A stretch of 64,000 bases of DNA from JAGVSR01 sp033765145 (GTDB taxonomy: Bacteria > Pseudomonadota > Alphaproteobacteria > Rhizobiales > Hyphomicrobiaceae), in assembly GCA_033765145.1 (NCBI GenBank), contig JANRIH010000015.1, positions 156,543 through 220,542 on the forward strand, in the 5' to 3' direction. Positions 42,212 through 50,519 of this stretch are shown here, in pieces (the stretch's first letter is position 1; every line of letters starts with the position of its first letter). A program made the translations under genes and the position numbers. A model generated the notes under the pieces. It had not been told where the DNA came from. It worked only from the letters and a program-made list of their open reading frames with translations, and did not search any database.

Positions 42212-43603
42212 TCATGCGGTGTGGCGCGGCGGGCGGTCGCTCAGGGCCGCCATGCCGGTATCGAGTGCGGCCAGAAGTTTTGTGACGTCGCTTTCGCTCG
42301 TTTTCGGGCAGACGAGCATCATGTTGTGGAACGGCGTGATGACGACACCGCGGTTGAGGCAATGGAGATGGATCGCGTGCTCTGCGGCGCTGTGAGCGAA
42401 GAGTAAGGCCTCCGTGCCGTTCTTCGGGTGGCGTTCGGCCGCGACGATCTCGGCGCGCAAGCCGACGCGGACGACATGCCAGGGAAGGGCGTGGTGGGTG
42501 ATCAAATCGGCGATCCCGCGTTCGAGATGGACCGCAAGTGGCAAGGCATGCGCGTAGACGTCCTCGGTCAGGATCGTTTCCAGGACCGCGCGCATGGCGG
42601 CCAATTGGAGAGCGTTGCCGGACAGCGTCGTACCGATGCCGCTGTAGCCGGCCTCGCGGCTTTCGAGCGCGCGTTTGATCATCGTGTCGACCGCCGACGT
42701 CCAGCCGTAGACGGCGGCCGGGATGCCGCCCGCGATGGGCTTCCCCAAAACGAAGAAGTCGGGTTCCAGGCCATGGGTCGCGGTATAGCCGCCGGGGCCC
42801 GAGCTGATCGTATGCGTCTCGTCGATGCAGAGGAGTGTGCCGTGCTTCCGCGTCAACGCGCGAAGCGTGGCGTGGAAGCCGTCTTCCGGCAGCACCATGC
42901 CGCAGTTCGTCATGACGGGCTCAGTCAAGACAAGCGCGATCTCGTTCGAGGCGAGCGCGCGTTCGAGTGCGGGGATGTCGTTGAACTCCACGACCTCGGT
43001 CGTCTCGGTGATGTCGCGCACCTCGCCGACGAGGCCGGGCCGATTGCGCGCTTTTCCGTTCTCGAGCGTGACGAAGGTGTCATCGACCGCGCCGTGATAG
43101 CAGCCGTTGAAGACGAGGATCTTCTTCCGTCCCGTGGCGGCGCGGGCCCAGCGGATGACGGAGCGGTTGGCATCGGACGCCGTCGCCGTCACTTGCCAGA
43201 AGGACAGTCCGAAGCGGCGGGCGAGAAGCTGGCCCACGATCGCGGCATCGGGGCTCGGCAGCATGGTCGTCAGCCCCCGGGTCACCTGCGCGCGGATCGC
43301 GGCGGCAACAGCCGGCGGGGAATGGCCGAACATGGCGCCCGTGTCGCCGAGGCAGAAGTCCACGTAGTCGTGGCCATCCGCATCGCGCAGCTTGGTGCCA
43401 TGTGCGTCCGTGACGAACAGCGGATAGGGCGTGCCCCAGTCCACCATCCAGTGCATCGGTACGCCGTTCATCCAGTGGGCGGCGGTTTTTTTCGACAGCG
43501 CCTCGGAGCGCGGCGTGCGGGACACGTAAAGCTCGCGTTCGCGTGCCATCAGTGCGTCCACGCGGCCGGAAAATGTCTGATCGGCCAGTGCCATAGCGTT
43601 CAT
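42212..43603 (-). CDS. Class III aminotransferase (glutamate-1-semialdehyde aminotransferase-like)
   Basis: A 463-aa PLP enzyme. Visible motifs are FCLGDTGAMFGHSPP, FNGCYHGAVDD, ALVLTEPVMTNCGMVLPEDGF, LCIDETHTISSGPGGYT (Asp binding the PLP ring) and the Schiff-base Lys288 in FVLGKPIAGGIPAAVYG. The layout is like GSA aminomutase, but the enzyme is paired with a glutamine-synthetase-like gene and not with heme genes, so a polyamine or amino-aldehyde substrate is more likely. An ATG nine bases downstream is an alternative start. Divergent from recJ. Confidence 0.82.
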   Translation of the reverse strand: MNAMALADQTFSGRVDALMARERELYVSRTPRSEALSKKTAAHWMNGVPMHWMVDWGTPYPLFVTDAHGTKLRDADGHDYVDFCLGDTGAMFGHSPPAVAAAIRAQVTRGLTTMLPSPDAAIVGQLLARRFGLSFWQVTATASDANRSVIRWARAATGRKKILVFNGCYHGAVDDTFVTLENGKARNRPGLVGEVRDITETTEVVEFNDIPALERALASNEIALVLTEPVMTNCGMVLPEDGFHATLRALTRKHGTLLCIDETHTISSGPGGYTATHGLEPDFFVLGKPIAGGIPAAVYGWTSAVDTMIKRALESREAGYSGIGTTLSGNALQLAAMRAVLETILTEDVYAHALPLAVHLERGIADLITHHALPWHVVRVGLRAEIVAAERHPKNGTEALLFAHSAAEHAIHLHCLNRGVVITPFHNMMLVCPKTSESDVTKLLAALDTGMAALSDRPPRHTA

Positions 43604-43786
43604 GCCTCGGGTGGGGCAGCGCGCGTCGCGATGCCGCCGGCCCGTTCTATCGAACCGCCCTTCGCCGGGTCAAGCAAGGCACCCGCATTCCGGCATTCGA
43701 GAGATTGTTCAGAAGACCCGACGTCTCCTCGATCTCGACACCGTCCGATGATCAACTTACGCCAGTGATTCGATGCGGAGGGCGGC

Positions 43787-45679
43787 ATGGCGGGGGCAGC
43801 GCGGAAGCTCAAGTCGGAAGCGGGCGCTGACACGGAAGCGCACTCGGGATCCCAGGGGCGGGCGAACGCTGGAACTCCGGCTTTCCTCGGCGTATCGGCG
43901 TCGGCGCGCGGGTTCGTTTGGCGCGACCGCCTTTCGCCCGACACGCGCAATCTGGCGCTGGCGATCAGCCAGCAGCACGATCTGCCCGAACTCCTGGGGC
44001 GCATTCTCGCCGCGCGCAGTGTGGGGCTCGCCGACGTGCCCGTCTTCATGGACCCGACCATCAAGGCGCTGATGCCTGATCCCCTGTCTCTCACGGGAAT
44101 GGCGCGCGCGTCCGAGCGGATTGCGGACGCGGTCATGCGGCGCGAACCGGTTGCGATCTTCGGCGACTACGACGTTGATGGCGCGTGCTCGTCGGCGCTC
44201 GTTTCCCGGTTCCTCTCCCATCACGGCGTCTCGTCCCGCATCTATATTCCCGACCGAATTTTCGAGGGCTACGGTCCCAATCCGACGGCCTTGAAGCAGC
44301 TTGCGGACGAGGGCGCGAAACTCATCGTCACCGTCGATTGCGGCACGACGAGCTTCGAGGCCATGGCGAAGGCGCGCGAGAACGGCGTCGATATCGTCGT
44401 CATCGACCACCATCAGGCCGACGCGGAGCTGCCCGACGTGCACGCGCTCGTCAATCCCAACCGGCAGGACGACGTTTCGGGACAGGGTCATCTTTGCGCT
44501 GCTGGCGTGGTGTTTCTGGTGCTCGCCCAAGTGACGCGCGTTCTTCGTGAGCGGGGGTTCTACGGCGCGGGCGTGGCGGCTCCAAACCTGCTTGCCGACC
44601 TCGATCTCGTCGCGCTCGCGACCGTCGCCGACGTGGTGCCGTTGAGGGGGCTCAACCGCGCCTACGTCCGCAAGGGCCTGCAAGTCATGCACGGGCGAGA
44701 CAATGTCGGACTCCGCGCGCTCTTCGACGCGGCCGGTCTCAACCAGGCACCGACGCCCTACCATCTCGGCTTCATCCTTGGTCCGCGGATCAATGCCGGC
44801 GGGCGGATCGGGGATGCCGCATTGGGCGCGCGCCTCCTCACCACGGATGACGAGACTGAGGCGGCTCGGATTGCGGCGCTTCTCGACAAGCTCAACAAGG
44901 AACGCAAGGCGATCGAGACGCAGATGCTCGAAGAAGCGATGGCGGACGGGGATCGCGCGGTGACCGATAACCCCGATCAGCCGATCGTCGTGGTCGCATC
45001 GGAGACTTGGCACAAGGGGGTCGTCGGTCTCGTCGCGAGCCGGCTCGTCGAGCGCTTCGGCCGGCCGGCGTGTGTCATCGCCTGGGAGAAGGACGGCGGC
45101 TCGGGGCAGTGGACCGGCACGGGCTCACTGCGTTCGGTCGGCGGCGTGGACATCGGAGCCGCGGTGCGTTCGGCGGTTCAGTCGGGCGTTCTCAAGAAGG
45201 GCGGCGGTCACGCGATGGCGGCGGGCCTCACGGTCGCGCGGGAGTCGCTCGCAGATCTCATCAGGCATTTGTCCGCGGAGACGGCTGCTGACGCGCGGAC
45301 GGCGCGGCAGGCGGCGGGGCTCGACATCGATGGGGCCTTGACGCCTTCGTCGGTCAACGCCGCACTCGTTGCGCTCGTCGAGCAGGCGGGACCATACGGC
45401 CAGGGCAATCCGCAGCCGCGATTCGCGTTTCCGTCCGTCAGGGTCAAGTTCGTCAAGCCGGTCGGCGACGCGCACCTGCGCCTGGTCCTCGAAGCGACGG
45501 ACGGATCACGGATCGAGGGTGTTGCGTTCCGTGCCGTCGGTCAGCCGCTGGGCGATCTCCTCACCGGGACCAACGGGATGCCGATCCACGTGGCCGGCAC
45601 GGTGAAGAAAGACAACTGGGGCGGGCGCGAAAAGATCGAGTTGACGATCGAGGACGCGGCCGATCCGCGCCGTTCTTGA
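43787..45679 (+). CDS. recJ: Single-stranded-DNA-specific exonuclease RecJ
   Basis: 5'-3' ssDNA exonuclease in recombination and mismatch repair. The 630-aa protein contains the DHH-family motifs GDYDVDG (126-132), VDCGTTS, DHH (207-209), the DHHA1-type GGGHAMAAGLTV, and a C-terminal OB domain with GPYGQGNPQPRF. Metal-binding Asp and His residues are intact. ATG 43787. Confidence 0.95.
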   Translation: MAGAARKLKSEAGADTEAHSGSQGRANAGTPAFLGVSASARGFVWRDRLSPDTRNLALAISQQHDLPELLGRILAARSVGLADVPVFMDPTIKALMPDPLSLTGMARASERIADAVMRREPVAIFGDYDVDGACSSALVSRFLSHHGVSSRIYIPDRIFEGYGPNPTALKQLADEGAKLIVTVDCGTTSFEAMAKARENGVDIVVIDHHQADAELPDVHALVNPNRQDDVSGQGHLCAAGVVFLVLAQVTRVLRERGFYGAGVAAPNLLADLDLVALATVADVVPLRGLNRAYVRKGLQVMHGRDNVGLRALFDAAGLNQAPTPYHLGFILGPRINAGGRIGDAALGARLLTTDDETEAARIAALLDKLNKERKAIETQMLEEAMADGDRAVTDNPDQPIVVVASETWHKGVVGLVASRLVERFGRPACVIAWEKDGGSGQWTGTGSLRSVGGVDIGAAVRSAVQSGVLKKGGGHAMAAGLTVARESLADLIRHLSAETAADARTARQAAGLDIDGALTPSSVNAALVALVEQAGPYGQGNPQPRFAFPSVRVKFVKPVGDAHLRLVLEATDGSRIEGVAFRAVGQPLGDLLTGTNGMPIHVAGTVKKDNWGGREKIELTIEDAADPRRS

Positions 45680-45710
45680 AGCTCGTTGCGCCCCGCATCA
45701 GGGCTGCGTC

Positions 45711-45755
45711 GGGCCAATGTCTTGCGGCTCTAAGCTTGAGCCGTGACATTGGGCC
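45711..45755. repeat. Long imperfect hairpin between recJ and tRNA-Glu
   Basis: Outer arms GGGCCAATGTC and GACATTGGGCC (one mismatch), inner arms CGGCTC and GAGCCG, loop TAAGCTT. No T-run follows, so it is not a classic terminator; it may be a palindromic repeat or an RNA processing stem. Confidence 0.55.
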
Positions 45756-45827
45756 TCGCCCTCCCAGTGGATCGGGTCCGCGGCCCGGCTTGCGCCCACT
45801 TCCAAACGTCCCTATACCGGCGGCGAC

Positions 45828-45902
45828 GCTCCCTTCGTCTATCGGTTAGGACGCGAGATTTTCAATCTTGAAAGACGGGTTCGACTCCCGTAGGGAGCGC
45901 CA
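45828..45902 (+). tRNA. tRNA-Glu (anticodon TTC)
   Basis: 75 nt including an encoded CCA end. Acceptor arms GCTCCC (45828-45833) and GGGAGC (45893-45898) pair exactly. The anticodon stem CGAGA/TCTTG encloses the loop TTTTCAA with anticodon TTC at 45861-45863. The T arm carries GGTTCGACTCC. Discriminator G. Confidence 0.95.
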
Positions 45903-45918
45903 TTATATTGAATTTGTT

Positions 45919-46150
45919 TTAGTTTTCGCCGCTCAGTTCCGCGTTCAATTGCTTGCTGGGTGGGGGGATTTGCCAGCCCTGCCCCATGGACATTGGCACA
46001 TAGCCTTTGCCTAGCATGCTGTTCATTCGAAGCCTGCCTGCAGCCGCGGCGAACTCATGCAACGTGTCAACTCCAACTCCGCGAGCCTGCCGGCCACTGA
46101 AATTGGCCGACAGGAACTGTGACGTGGAGCCGGTGCGGGTGAGATCGATG
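45919..46150 (-). other. Possible gene remnant, unrecognised
   Basis: The reverse frame here encodes about 70 residues (including ARGVGVDTLHEFAAAAGRLR and VPMSMGQGWQIPPPSKQL) that look protein-like, ending at 45919. Upstream of about 46150 the frame turns into low-complexity sequence overlapping the DUF1513 remnant. It might be the truncated end of an older gene. No family recognised. Confidence 0.25.
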
Positions 46151-46839
46151 CTGGAGGTCCGGGTTCGATGCCGATCGACAGAATGGACTTCGGACCGGCG
46201 CGATCCGCACGAACTCATTCTCGGGCGCGACGGCCAGAGCCTTTCGATCGTTAACCACGGCATCGATCTTCACCCGGACAACGGACGGCAGATTCTCAGC
46301 GAGGGCCCGATCGGAAGCTCGCTCGTGAGACTCGATCTCTCGGGTCGGATCGCAGACAAATGGCCGGTTGCGGGTGATATCGCGTCGCTCTCGCTCCGGC
46401 ATATGGCAGAGCTTCCGGATGGAAGTCTCATGGTCGGATGCCAGGAGCAGGGGGATTTCGAAGCGGGGCGGCCACTGCTCGTGCGTTTTGCCGGCTCCGC
46501 GGCACCATAAGCCGTCGAACGCGACGACGTCGATTGGCTCGGCCTCAACGGCTACATCGGATCGGTCGGGATCGACAGTTCGGGCACGGTCCTCTGTGCG
46601 ACCGCGCCGCGCGGCGGACGGGCGATCTTCATCGAGACGGGCGATTGCAGCGAAGCTGGACCTACGATGCGGTCGATCTCTGCGGCGTCGCGGCACTCGA
46701 GGCACCGCGCCGGTTCATGGTGACAACCGGCCTCGGGATCATCGCCGAGATCGAGATTGTTGAGGACGGTATCCGCGAGATCAGCCGGCACTGCGCCTCG
46801 GTCGCCTGGGACAACCATGTCATCGTCGGGCGGTATTGA
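46148..46839 (+). pseudogene. DUF1513-family gene remnant (truncated, stop and frameshift)
   Basis: Translation shows DUF1513-type beta-propeller elements in order: DPHELILGRDGQSLSIVNHGI, DLHPDNGRQIL, SLSLRHMAELPDG and ERDDVDWLGLNGYIGSVGID. After a frame change near 46645-46657 come DLCGVAAL and FMVTTGLGIIAEI. An in-frame TAA at 46508-46510 interrupts it, and the N-terminal third of the family is missing. Intact members are periplasmic proteins encoded with imelysin-like iron-uptake proteins; none is present here. Decayed. Confidence 0.7.
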
Positions 46840-47003
46840 GATGCCGCGTCAAGACCGCGACGATGCGGGACGATGACTGCACGCATCTGGTTGCCCGATG
46901 CGAACGCCATCGTCACACGTATGACGGCAGCGAGGAGCAAAGGCGGACGGATCGGGCAACCCGCTTTGCCCGATCGCCGGCGCTCAGCGCGAATGGTCTT
47001 CGC

Positions 47004-47819
47004 TTAGCGCCATTGGCCTTCGATAAGACGGCGCTCCTCGACGGCCGACACGGCCGACGACAGACCTTGTCCGCGAAGGAGCTTCTCGACGGGGTTGTCG
47101 CTTTCGCCCTCCGACGGCTTGAAGTCCGGTGCGACGTCCGCCGCTTCTGCAATCTCGACCGTGCCGAGGATCGTCCATTTGGCGTCGGGTGACCGGCAAG
47201 CGAGGGCGATCGTCAGCGCGCTGTTCTCCGGATCCTCGTGACCGAACTCAACCTCACGGCACAGCCGATCATCGGCGCCCCGATACGTCGCGACGACGGA
47301 TGCGTCAAAGACGTTGCCGCCAGCGGACGACTCGATCGCCGCGTGGCTTCCCGACGGTTTGGTCTCGAGCAGTTCCGCGAGCGTCGTTCCTTCCGCCACG
47401 GGCCCCTCGGCGATGGCAACGGGCTTGCCCGGCTGATCGAGCGTCATGAGGGCCACGCCCGCGCCGCAGATGAGCACGATCGCCGCCGCCATCGGTAGAG
47501 CATAGCGGCTGATGCTGCCCTGCTTCGCCTTCCGTGCGGCGCTGATGGAGATCACGTTCGGCGATCCTGCCGTCGATGCGGCTCGCGGCGCGCTGTCCTT
47601 TATCATGGCCGCGATGGCGTCATCCTCTGCCGTCTCGGGCAAGACGTAGGCATCGCGCGCCAGTTGCCCCGAGTGCGCCAGAGCCCGGACCAACTTGCGG
47701 AGTTCCGGCCTCGCCGCGATGGCCGCCTCGACGATGCGAGCTTCCTCGTCGCTCAGCGTGCCGTCGACGTAGGCGACCAGCATCTCGTCGCTGATTTCGA
47801 TGTCGCTGCTCTCGCTCAT
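47004..47819 (-). CDS. Second membrane anti-sigma-like protein
   Basis: 271 aa. The N-terminal cytoplasmic domain begins ISDEMLVAYVDGTLSDEEAR and EAAIAARPELRKLVRALAHSG, like the sigma-binding domain of zinc-less anti-sigma factors. One transmembrane helix follows at about residues 100-118 (YALPMAAAIVLICGAGVAL). The periplasmic part has LCREVEFGH and IALACRSPDAKW, matching the same two-Cys arrangement in the preceding gene. The ATG overlaps the upstream stop by 4 nt. Third gene of the sigma operon. Confidence 0.7.
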   Translation of the reverse strand: MSESSDIEISDEMLVAYVDGTLSDEEARIVEAAIAARPELRKLVRALAHSGQLARDAYVLPETAEDDAIAAMIKDSAPRAASTAGSPNVISISAARKAKQGSISRYALPMAAAIVLICGAGVALMTLDQPGKPVAIAEGPVAEGTTLAELLETKPSGSHAAIESSAGGNVFDASVVATYRGADDRLCREVEFGHEDPENSALTIALACRSPDAKWTILGTVEIAEAADVAPDFKPSEGESDNPVEKLLRGQGLSSAVSAVEERRLIEGQWR

Positions 47820-48568
47820 TGTGTCGAACTTTCCCGATTGGTGGTGGCTGACGACGGTGTTGCGCCGATCATGGCGAGAACCCCGTCGACGGCGGATCGG
47901 ACTTCTGCGCCCGATGTCGAATAGAGCGCGTCGGTCCGCCGACCCTTGGATCTGGTCGCGACCGCGGCAACCGCCGCCCAGCCTCCGTTGCGGACCCGGC
48001 ACGCGATGATGACCTCGTTCGGTACTCCGTCGGGCCGTGTCGTGAAAACCTCTACTTCGCGGCACCGGTTGCCGTACTGGTCGCGGAACTTCTGCGACAT
48101 GACGATCCGGCCGCCATCGCGCGTGAGCCACGTCCCGCCGCCCGTCCCGCTGAAGCTCAAGGCGTCCGAAATGACGCTTTCCTTGGGGATCGGTCCGAGC
48201 AACGTCGATGCCCCGGGCCCGTAGTTGTGGGACACGATTGCGAAGTGAAGGAGAAAGCCTCCGAGCGCGCCGATCGCGACGCCGGGTGCGCCATAGAGGA
48301 GTACGGTCGCCGCGGTCTGAGAAACGTTCCAGTGACAGCGCTTGGCCGGTGCCGCGCTGGCGCCCGCCGCGGCGCCGATCGGCGGCGGCGCGAGCTTCAA
48401 CGCATCGTCGAACAGCCATTCGACGCAGAGCCGCGAGAGCCTCAGGATGTAGACGCTGCGTCGAGCCTGATCGTCACTGGCCAGAGCGCGCGACAACCGT
48501 TCGCGCTCCCGGCGATCTAGTTCACCATCCGCGAACGCCATCAGGGTTTCGTCCGAATGCCGGGTCAT
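47816..48568 (-). CDS. First membrane anti-sigma-like protein
   Basis: 250 aa. The N-terminus HSDETLMAFADGELDRRERERL is the typical anti-sigma domain start, and a hydrophobic segment lies at about residues 88-112 (VLLYGAPGVAIGALGGFLLHFA). The periplasmic domain carries NRCREVEVFTTRPDG and VIIACRVRNGGW. No HxxxCxxC zinc motif is present. The start overlaps the sigma stop in an ATGA, and the stop overlaps the next start the same way, so stoichiometry is likely set by coupling. Expected to hold the sigma factor inactive at the membrane. Confidence 0.75.
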   Translation of the reverse strand: MTRHSDETLMAFADGELDRRERERLSRALASDDQARRSVYILRLSRLCVEWLFDDALKLAPPPIGAAAGASAAPAKRCHWNVSQTAATVLLYGAPGVAIGALGGFLLHFAIVSHNYGPGASTLLGPIPKESVISDALSFSGTGGGTWLTRDGGRIVMSQKFRDQYGNRCREVEVFTTRPDGVPNEVIIACRVRNGGWAAVAAVATRSKGRRTDALYSTSGAEVRSAVDGVLAMIGATPSSATTNRESSTQ

Positions 48569-49104
48569 TTGTGAACTCCATTGCCGGCGCCCGAAGGCGA
48601 ATGTCGTGTGGGGGGCCTGTCGATGGCGTCGGCGAGCTTGCGGCGCGCACGAGCCAGCCTGCTCATGACGGTTCCGATCGGGATGCCGAGGGAGGATGCG
48701 GCCTCCTGATAGGACATGCCGTCGACGGTCACGAGGGCGAGAATCTCTCGTTGCTCTTCCGGCAACTTGGTCATCTCGGTTCTGATGATCTCAAGCGACA
48801 TTCTGGCCTCGGCCTGCTCATGAATTCTTGCGTCGAACGACACGTTGTCGATCTCGCCGTCGCCGGCCGCTTGCGGGCGGCGCGATGCCCGGCGGTGCCG
48901 GTCGATCCACGTCGTCCGGACGATCTGGAACATCCAGCTGTCGAGCCGGGTTCCCAACTCAAACTGATCGAGCCGTCCGAGCGCCTTTTCGACCGCGCTC
49001 TGGACGATATCCTCTGCCTCGTCACGCGAGCCCGATAGGGCATGTGCGAAGCGCCGCAATCGCGGCAATAGCGATACCAGCTCATCTCTGACATCCGCGC
49101 CCAT
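48565..49104 (-). CDS. ECF-type RNA polymerase sigma factor
   Basis: 179 aa with region 2 (VSLLPRLRRFAHALSGSRDEAEDIVQSAVEKALGRLDQ; -10 recognition around LDSWMFQIVRTTWIDRHRR) and region 4 (KLPEEQREILALVTVDGMSYQEAASSLGIPIGTVMSRLARAR, which binds the -35). The pieces are quoted as they occur around residues 10-75 and 110-155. ATG 49104 is used; a TTG at 49110 would add two residues. It heads a three-gene operon with two anti-sigma-like genes and has a GGAATAG-N14-CGTT motif 36 bp upstream, so it is probably autoregulated. Confidence 0.9.
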   Translation of the reverse strand: MGADVRDELVSLLPRLRRFAHALSGSRDEAEDIVQSAVEKALGRLDQFELGTRLDSWMFQIVRTTWIDRHRRASRRPQAAGDGEIDNVSFDARIHEQAEARMSLEIIRTEMTKLPEEQREILALVTVDGMSYQEAASSLGIPIGTVMSRLARARRKLADAIDRPPTRHSPSGAGNGVHK

Positions 49105-49140
49105 AACCAACGTCGCCCCAGTTCTTCTTGTTGGCGGGGG

Positions 49141-49165
49141 AACGTCGGCTCCCCGAGTCTATTCC
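49141..49165 (-). promoter_or_regulatory. ECF-type promoter of the sigma/anti-sigma operon (site A)
   Basis: On the reverse strand: GGAATAG, 14 nt, CGTT, followed by CCCCC. The distance from CGTT to the sigma ATG is 36 bp. Same element as sites B and C. Confidence 0.7.
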
Positions 49166-49353
49166 GCGCCATTTCGGACAATAGTGTCTTCATCGGCGAG
49201 AGACCGGCCGTCCATGACTGTATGTTTACGCCAGATCGTTAACGCGCATGGAACGAGTGTCAGAGCCATAGGACGCACGTACGCAAATCGTCGCCGCCCG
49301 CCGGCGGAGTTTAAACCGCCAGAGAAATGCCGCTGACCGTTCGAGGCGCGGAC

Positions 49354-49378
49354 GGAATAGCTGTTCGACTCCGGCGTT
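49354..49378 (+). promoter_or_regulatory. ECF-type promoter of the P-loop/ABC/protease/porin operon (site B)
   Basis: GGAATAG, 14 nt, CGTT, then TCCCTGCCCAGA. It ends 55 bp before the ATG at 49434. The bases after CGTT match site C at 14 of the next 16 positions counting the core. Confidence 0.7.
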
Positions 49379-49433
49379 TCCCTGCCCAGACGGCTGAACC
49401 CGTCAAGCAGCGAAAAGTAGGGAGCGACGAACC

Positions 49434-50519
49434 ATGTTATCCGTGACGAGCAATAGGTTGAGCGCGGCCAAGAGAGCTAACTCAACCCGCCGGATCGATC
49501 TTGGCAAGGGGTGCACTCTCGTATCCGGCGGCCATGAACCGCGCGCCGGAGATCTGGTCCTTGCTCGCGTGGATCGAGCCGGGCATCACGATGGCGTCGA
49601 GGACCCCTGGGGGCGCCGCGCGACGATCTATCCGGGTGATGAAATCCTCGTTTGCTATGGCAACCGTTACGCACCGGACCAGTTCGAAGCCGTCGTACCG
49701 CAGAATCTAGGACCCTGCCATCTTGTCGCCGCGGGCGGCCTCGCCGCAAAGGCGCTGACTTGGCATACGAGCATGCGTCCGCCAACTGAGATTACGCCAA
49801 TCGGACTCGTGGCCGATGCCACCGGCAAAGTCCTGAACATTCGCGATTTCCGCATTCCCGCCCCGGCCGCGGCGCCTCATATCCCGGTCATTCTGTCGAT
49901 CGGGACCTCGATGAATTCGGGCAAGACGACGTCCGCCGCGCGCATCATCAAGGGACTTTCGCGCGCCGGGTACCGTGTCGGTGCGGCGAAGGTCACCGGT
50001 ACGAGTGCCGGCAAGGACACCTGGCTCATGCACGATTCAGGCGCCGTTCGCGTCCTGGATTTCAACGATGCCGGTTTTGCCACGACCTACATGGAAGCTG
50101 TCGAGGACGTCGAAGCCGGGGCAATGAGCCTCGTCGGCGAGCTCGAGCGCTCGGGCGCCGAGATTGCCGTCGTCGAAGTGGCCGACGGCCTGCTGCAGCA
50201 GGAAACGCGTCAGCTTCTCGCGCGTCCCGCCATGCGCCGAATGACGTCGGCGGTGGTGTTCTCTTCCGTCGATTCGATGGGTGCTGTCGCTGGCGCGGAT
50301 TGGATCCGCGGACTTGGTTATGATCTCGTCACGCTGGCGGGCGTCATGACGAATTCTCCGCTCGCTGCGCGGGAGGCGGCCGACGCCACGGGCCTTCCCG
50401 TCACGCGGCTCGCCGAATTCCTGGATGCCCGCGTTCTCGAACGGCTTTTCCCATTCTTTGACGATCGCGTGGCCCGTGCACGATCCGCGGAGATGCAACA
50501 TGATGCCATCTGTGCTTGA
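49434..50519 (+). CDS. DUF1611-like P-loop NTPase of unknown function
   Basis: 361 aa, no signal or membrane segment. The N-terminal part is a beta-rich domain (GDLVLARVDRAG, YPGDEILVCYGNRYAPDQF, NLGPCHLVAAGGLAA). The C-terminal half is a P-loop domain with Walker A GTSMNSGKTT (157-166), KVTGTSAGKDTW, and VEVADGLLQQETRQLL as a probable Walker B/switch region. Similar P-loop proteins are annotated DUF1611 and resemble dethiobiotin-synthetase-like NTPases. The ribosome site AGGGAG precedes ATG 49434. The ABC gene starts inside its 3' end, so the two are coupled. Confidence 0.65.
   Translation: MLSVTSNRLSAAKRANSTRRIDLGKGCTLVSGGHEPRAGDLVLARVDRAGHHDGVEDPWGRRATIYPGDEILVCYGNRYAPDQFEAVVPQNLGPCHLVAAGGLAAKALTWHTSMRPPTEITPIGLVADATGKVLNIRDFRIPAPAAAPHIPVILSIGTSMNSGKTTSAARIIKGLSRAGYRVGAAKVTGTSAGKDTWLMHDSGAVRVLDFNDAGFATTYMEAVEDVEAGAMSLVGELERSGAEIAVVEVADGLLQQETRQLLARPAMRRMTSAVVFSSVDSMGAVAGADWIRGLGYDLVTLAGVMTNSPLAAREAADATGLPVTRLAEFLDARVLERLFPFFDDRVARARSAEMQHDAICA

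Larger units (their letters stand above)
49105..49433. other. 329-bp divergent control region
   Basis: Lies between the sigma operon (reverse) and the four-gene operon (forward). It contains two oppositely oriented copies of the GGAATAG-N14-CGTT motif. No gene or other repeat recognised. Confidence 0.6.

Noticed and set aside
42428..43768. 446-codon forward open frame over the class III aminotransferase
   Set aside because: Shadow of a gene with an intact PLP Lys motif on the other strand.
49417..49426. Ten-base match to the tRNA-Glu 3' end (GTAGGGAGCG) as a second attachment site
   Set aside because: Too short, and it coincides with the ribosome site of the gene at 49434. No integrase is present.
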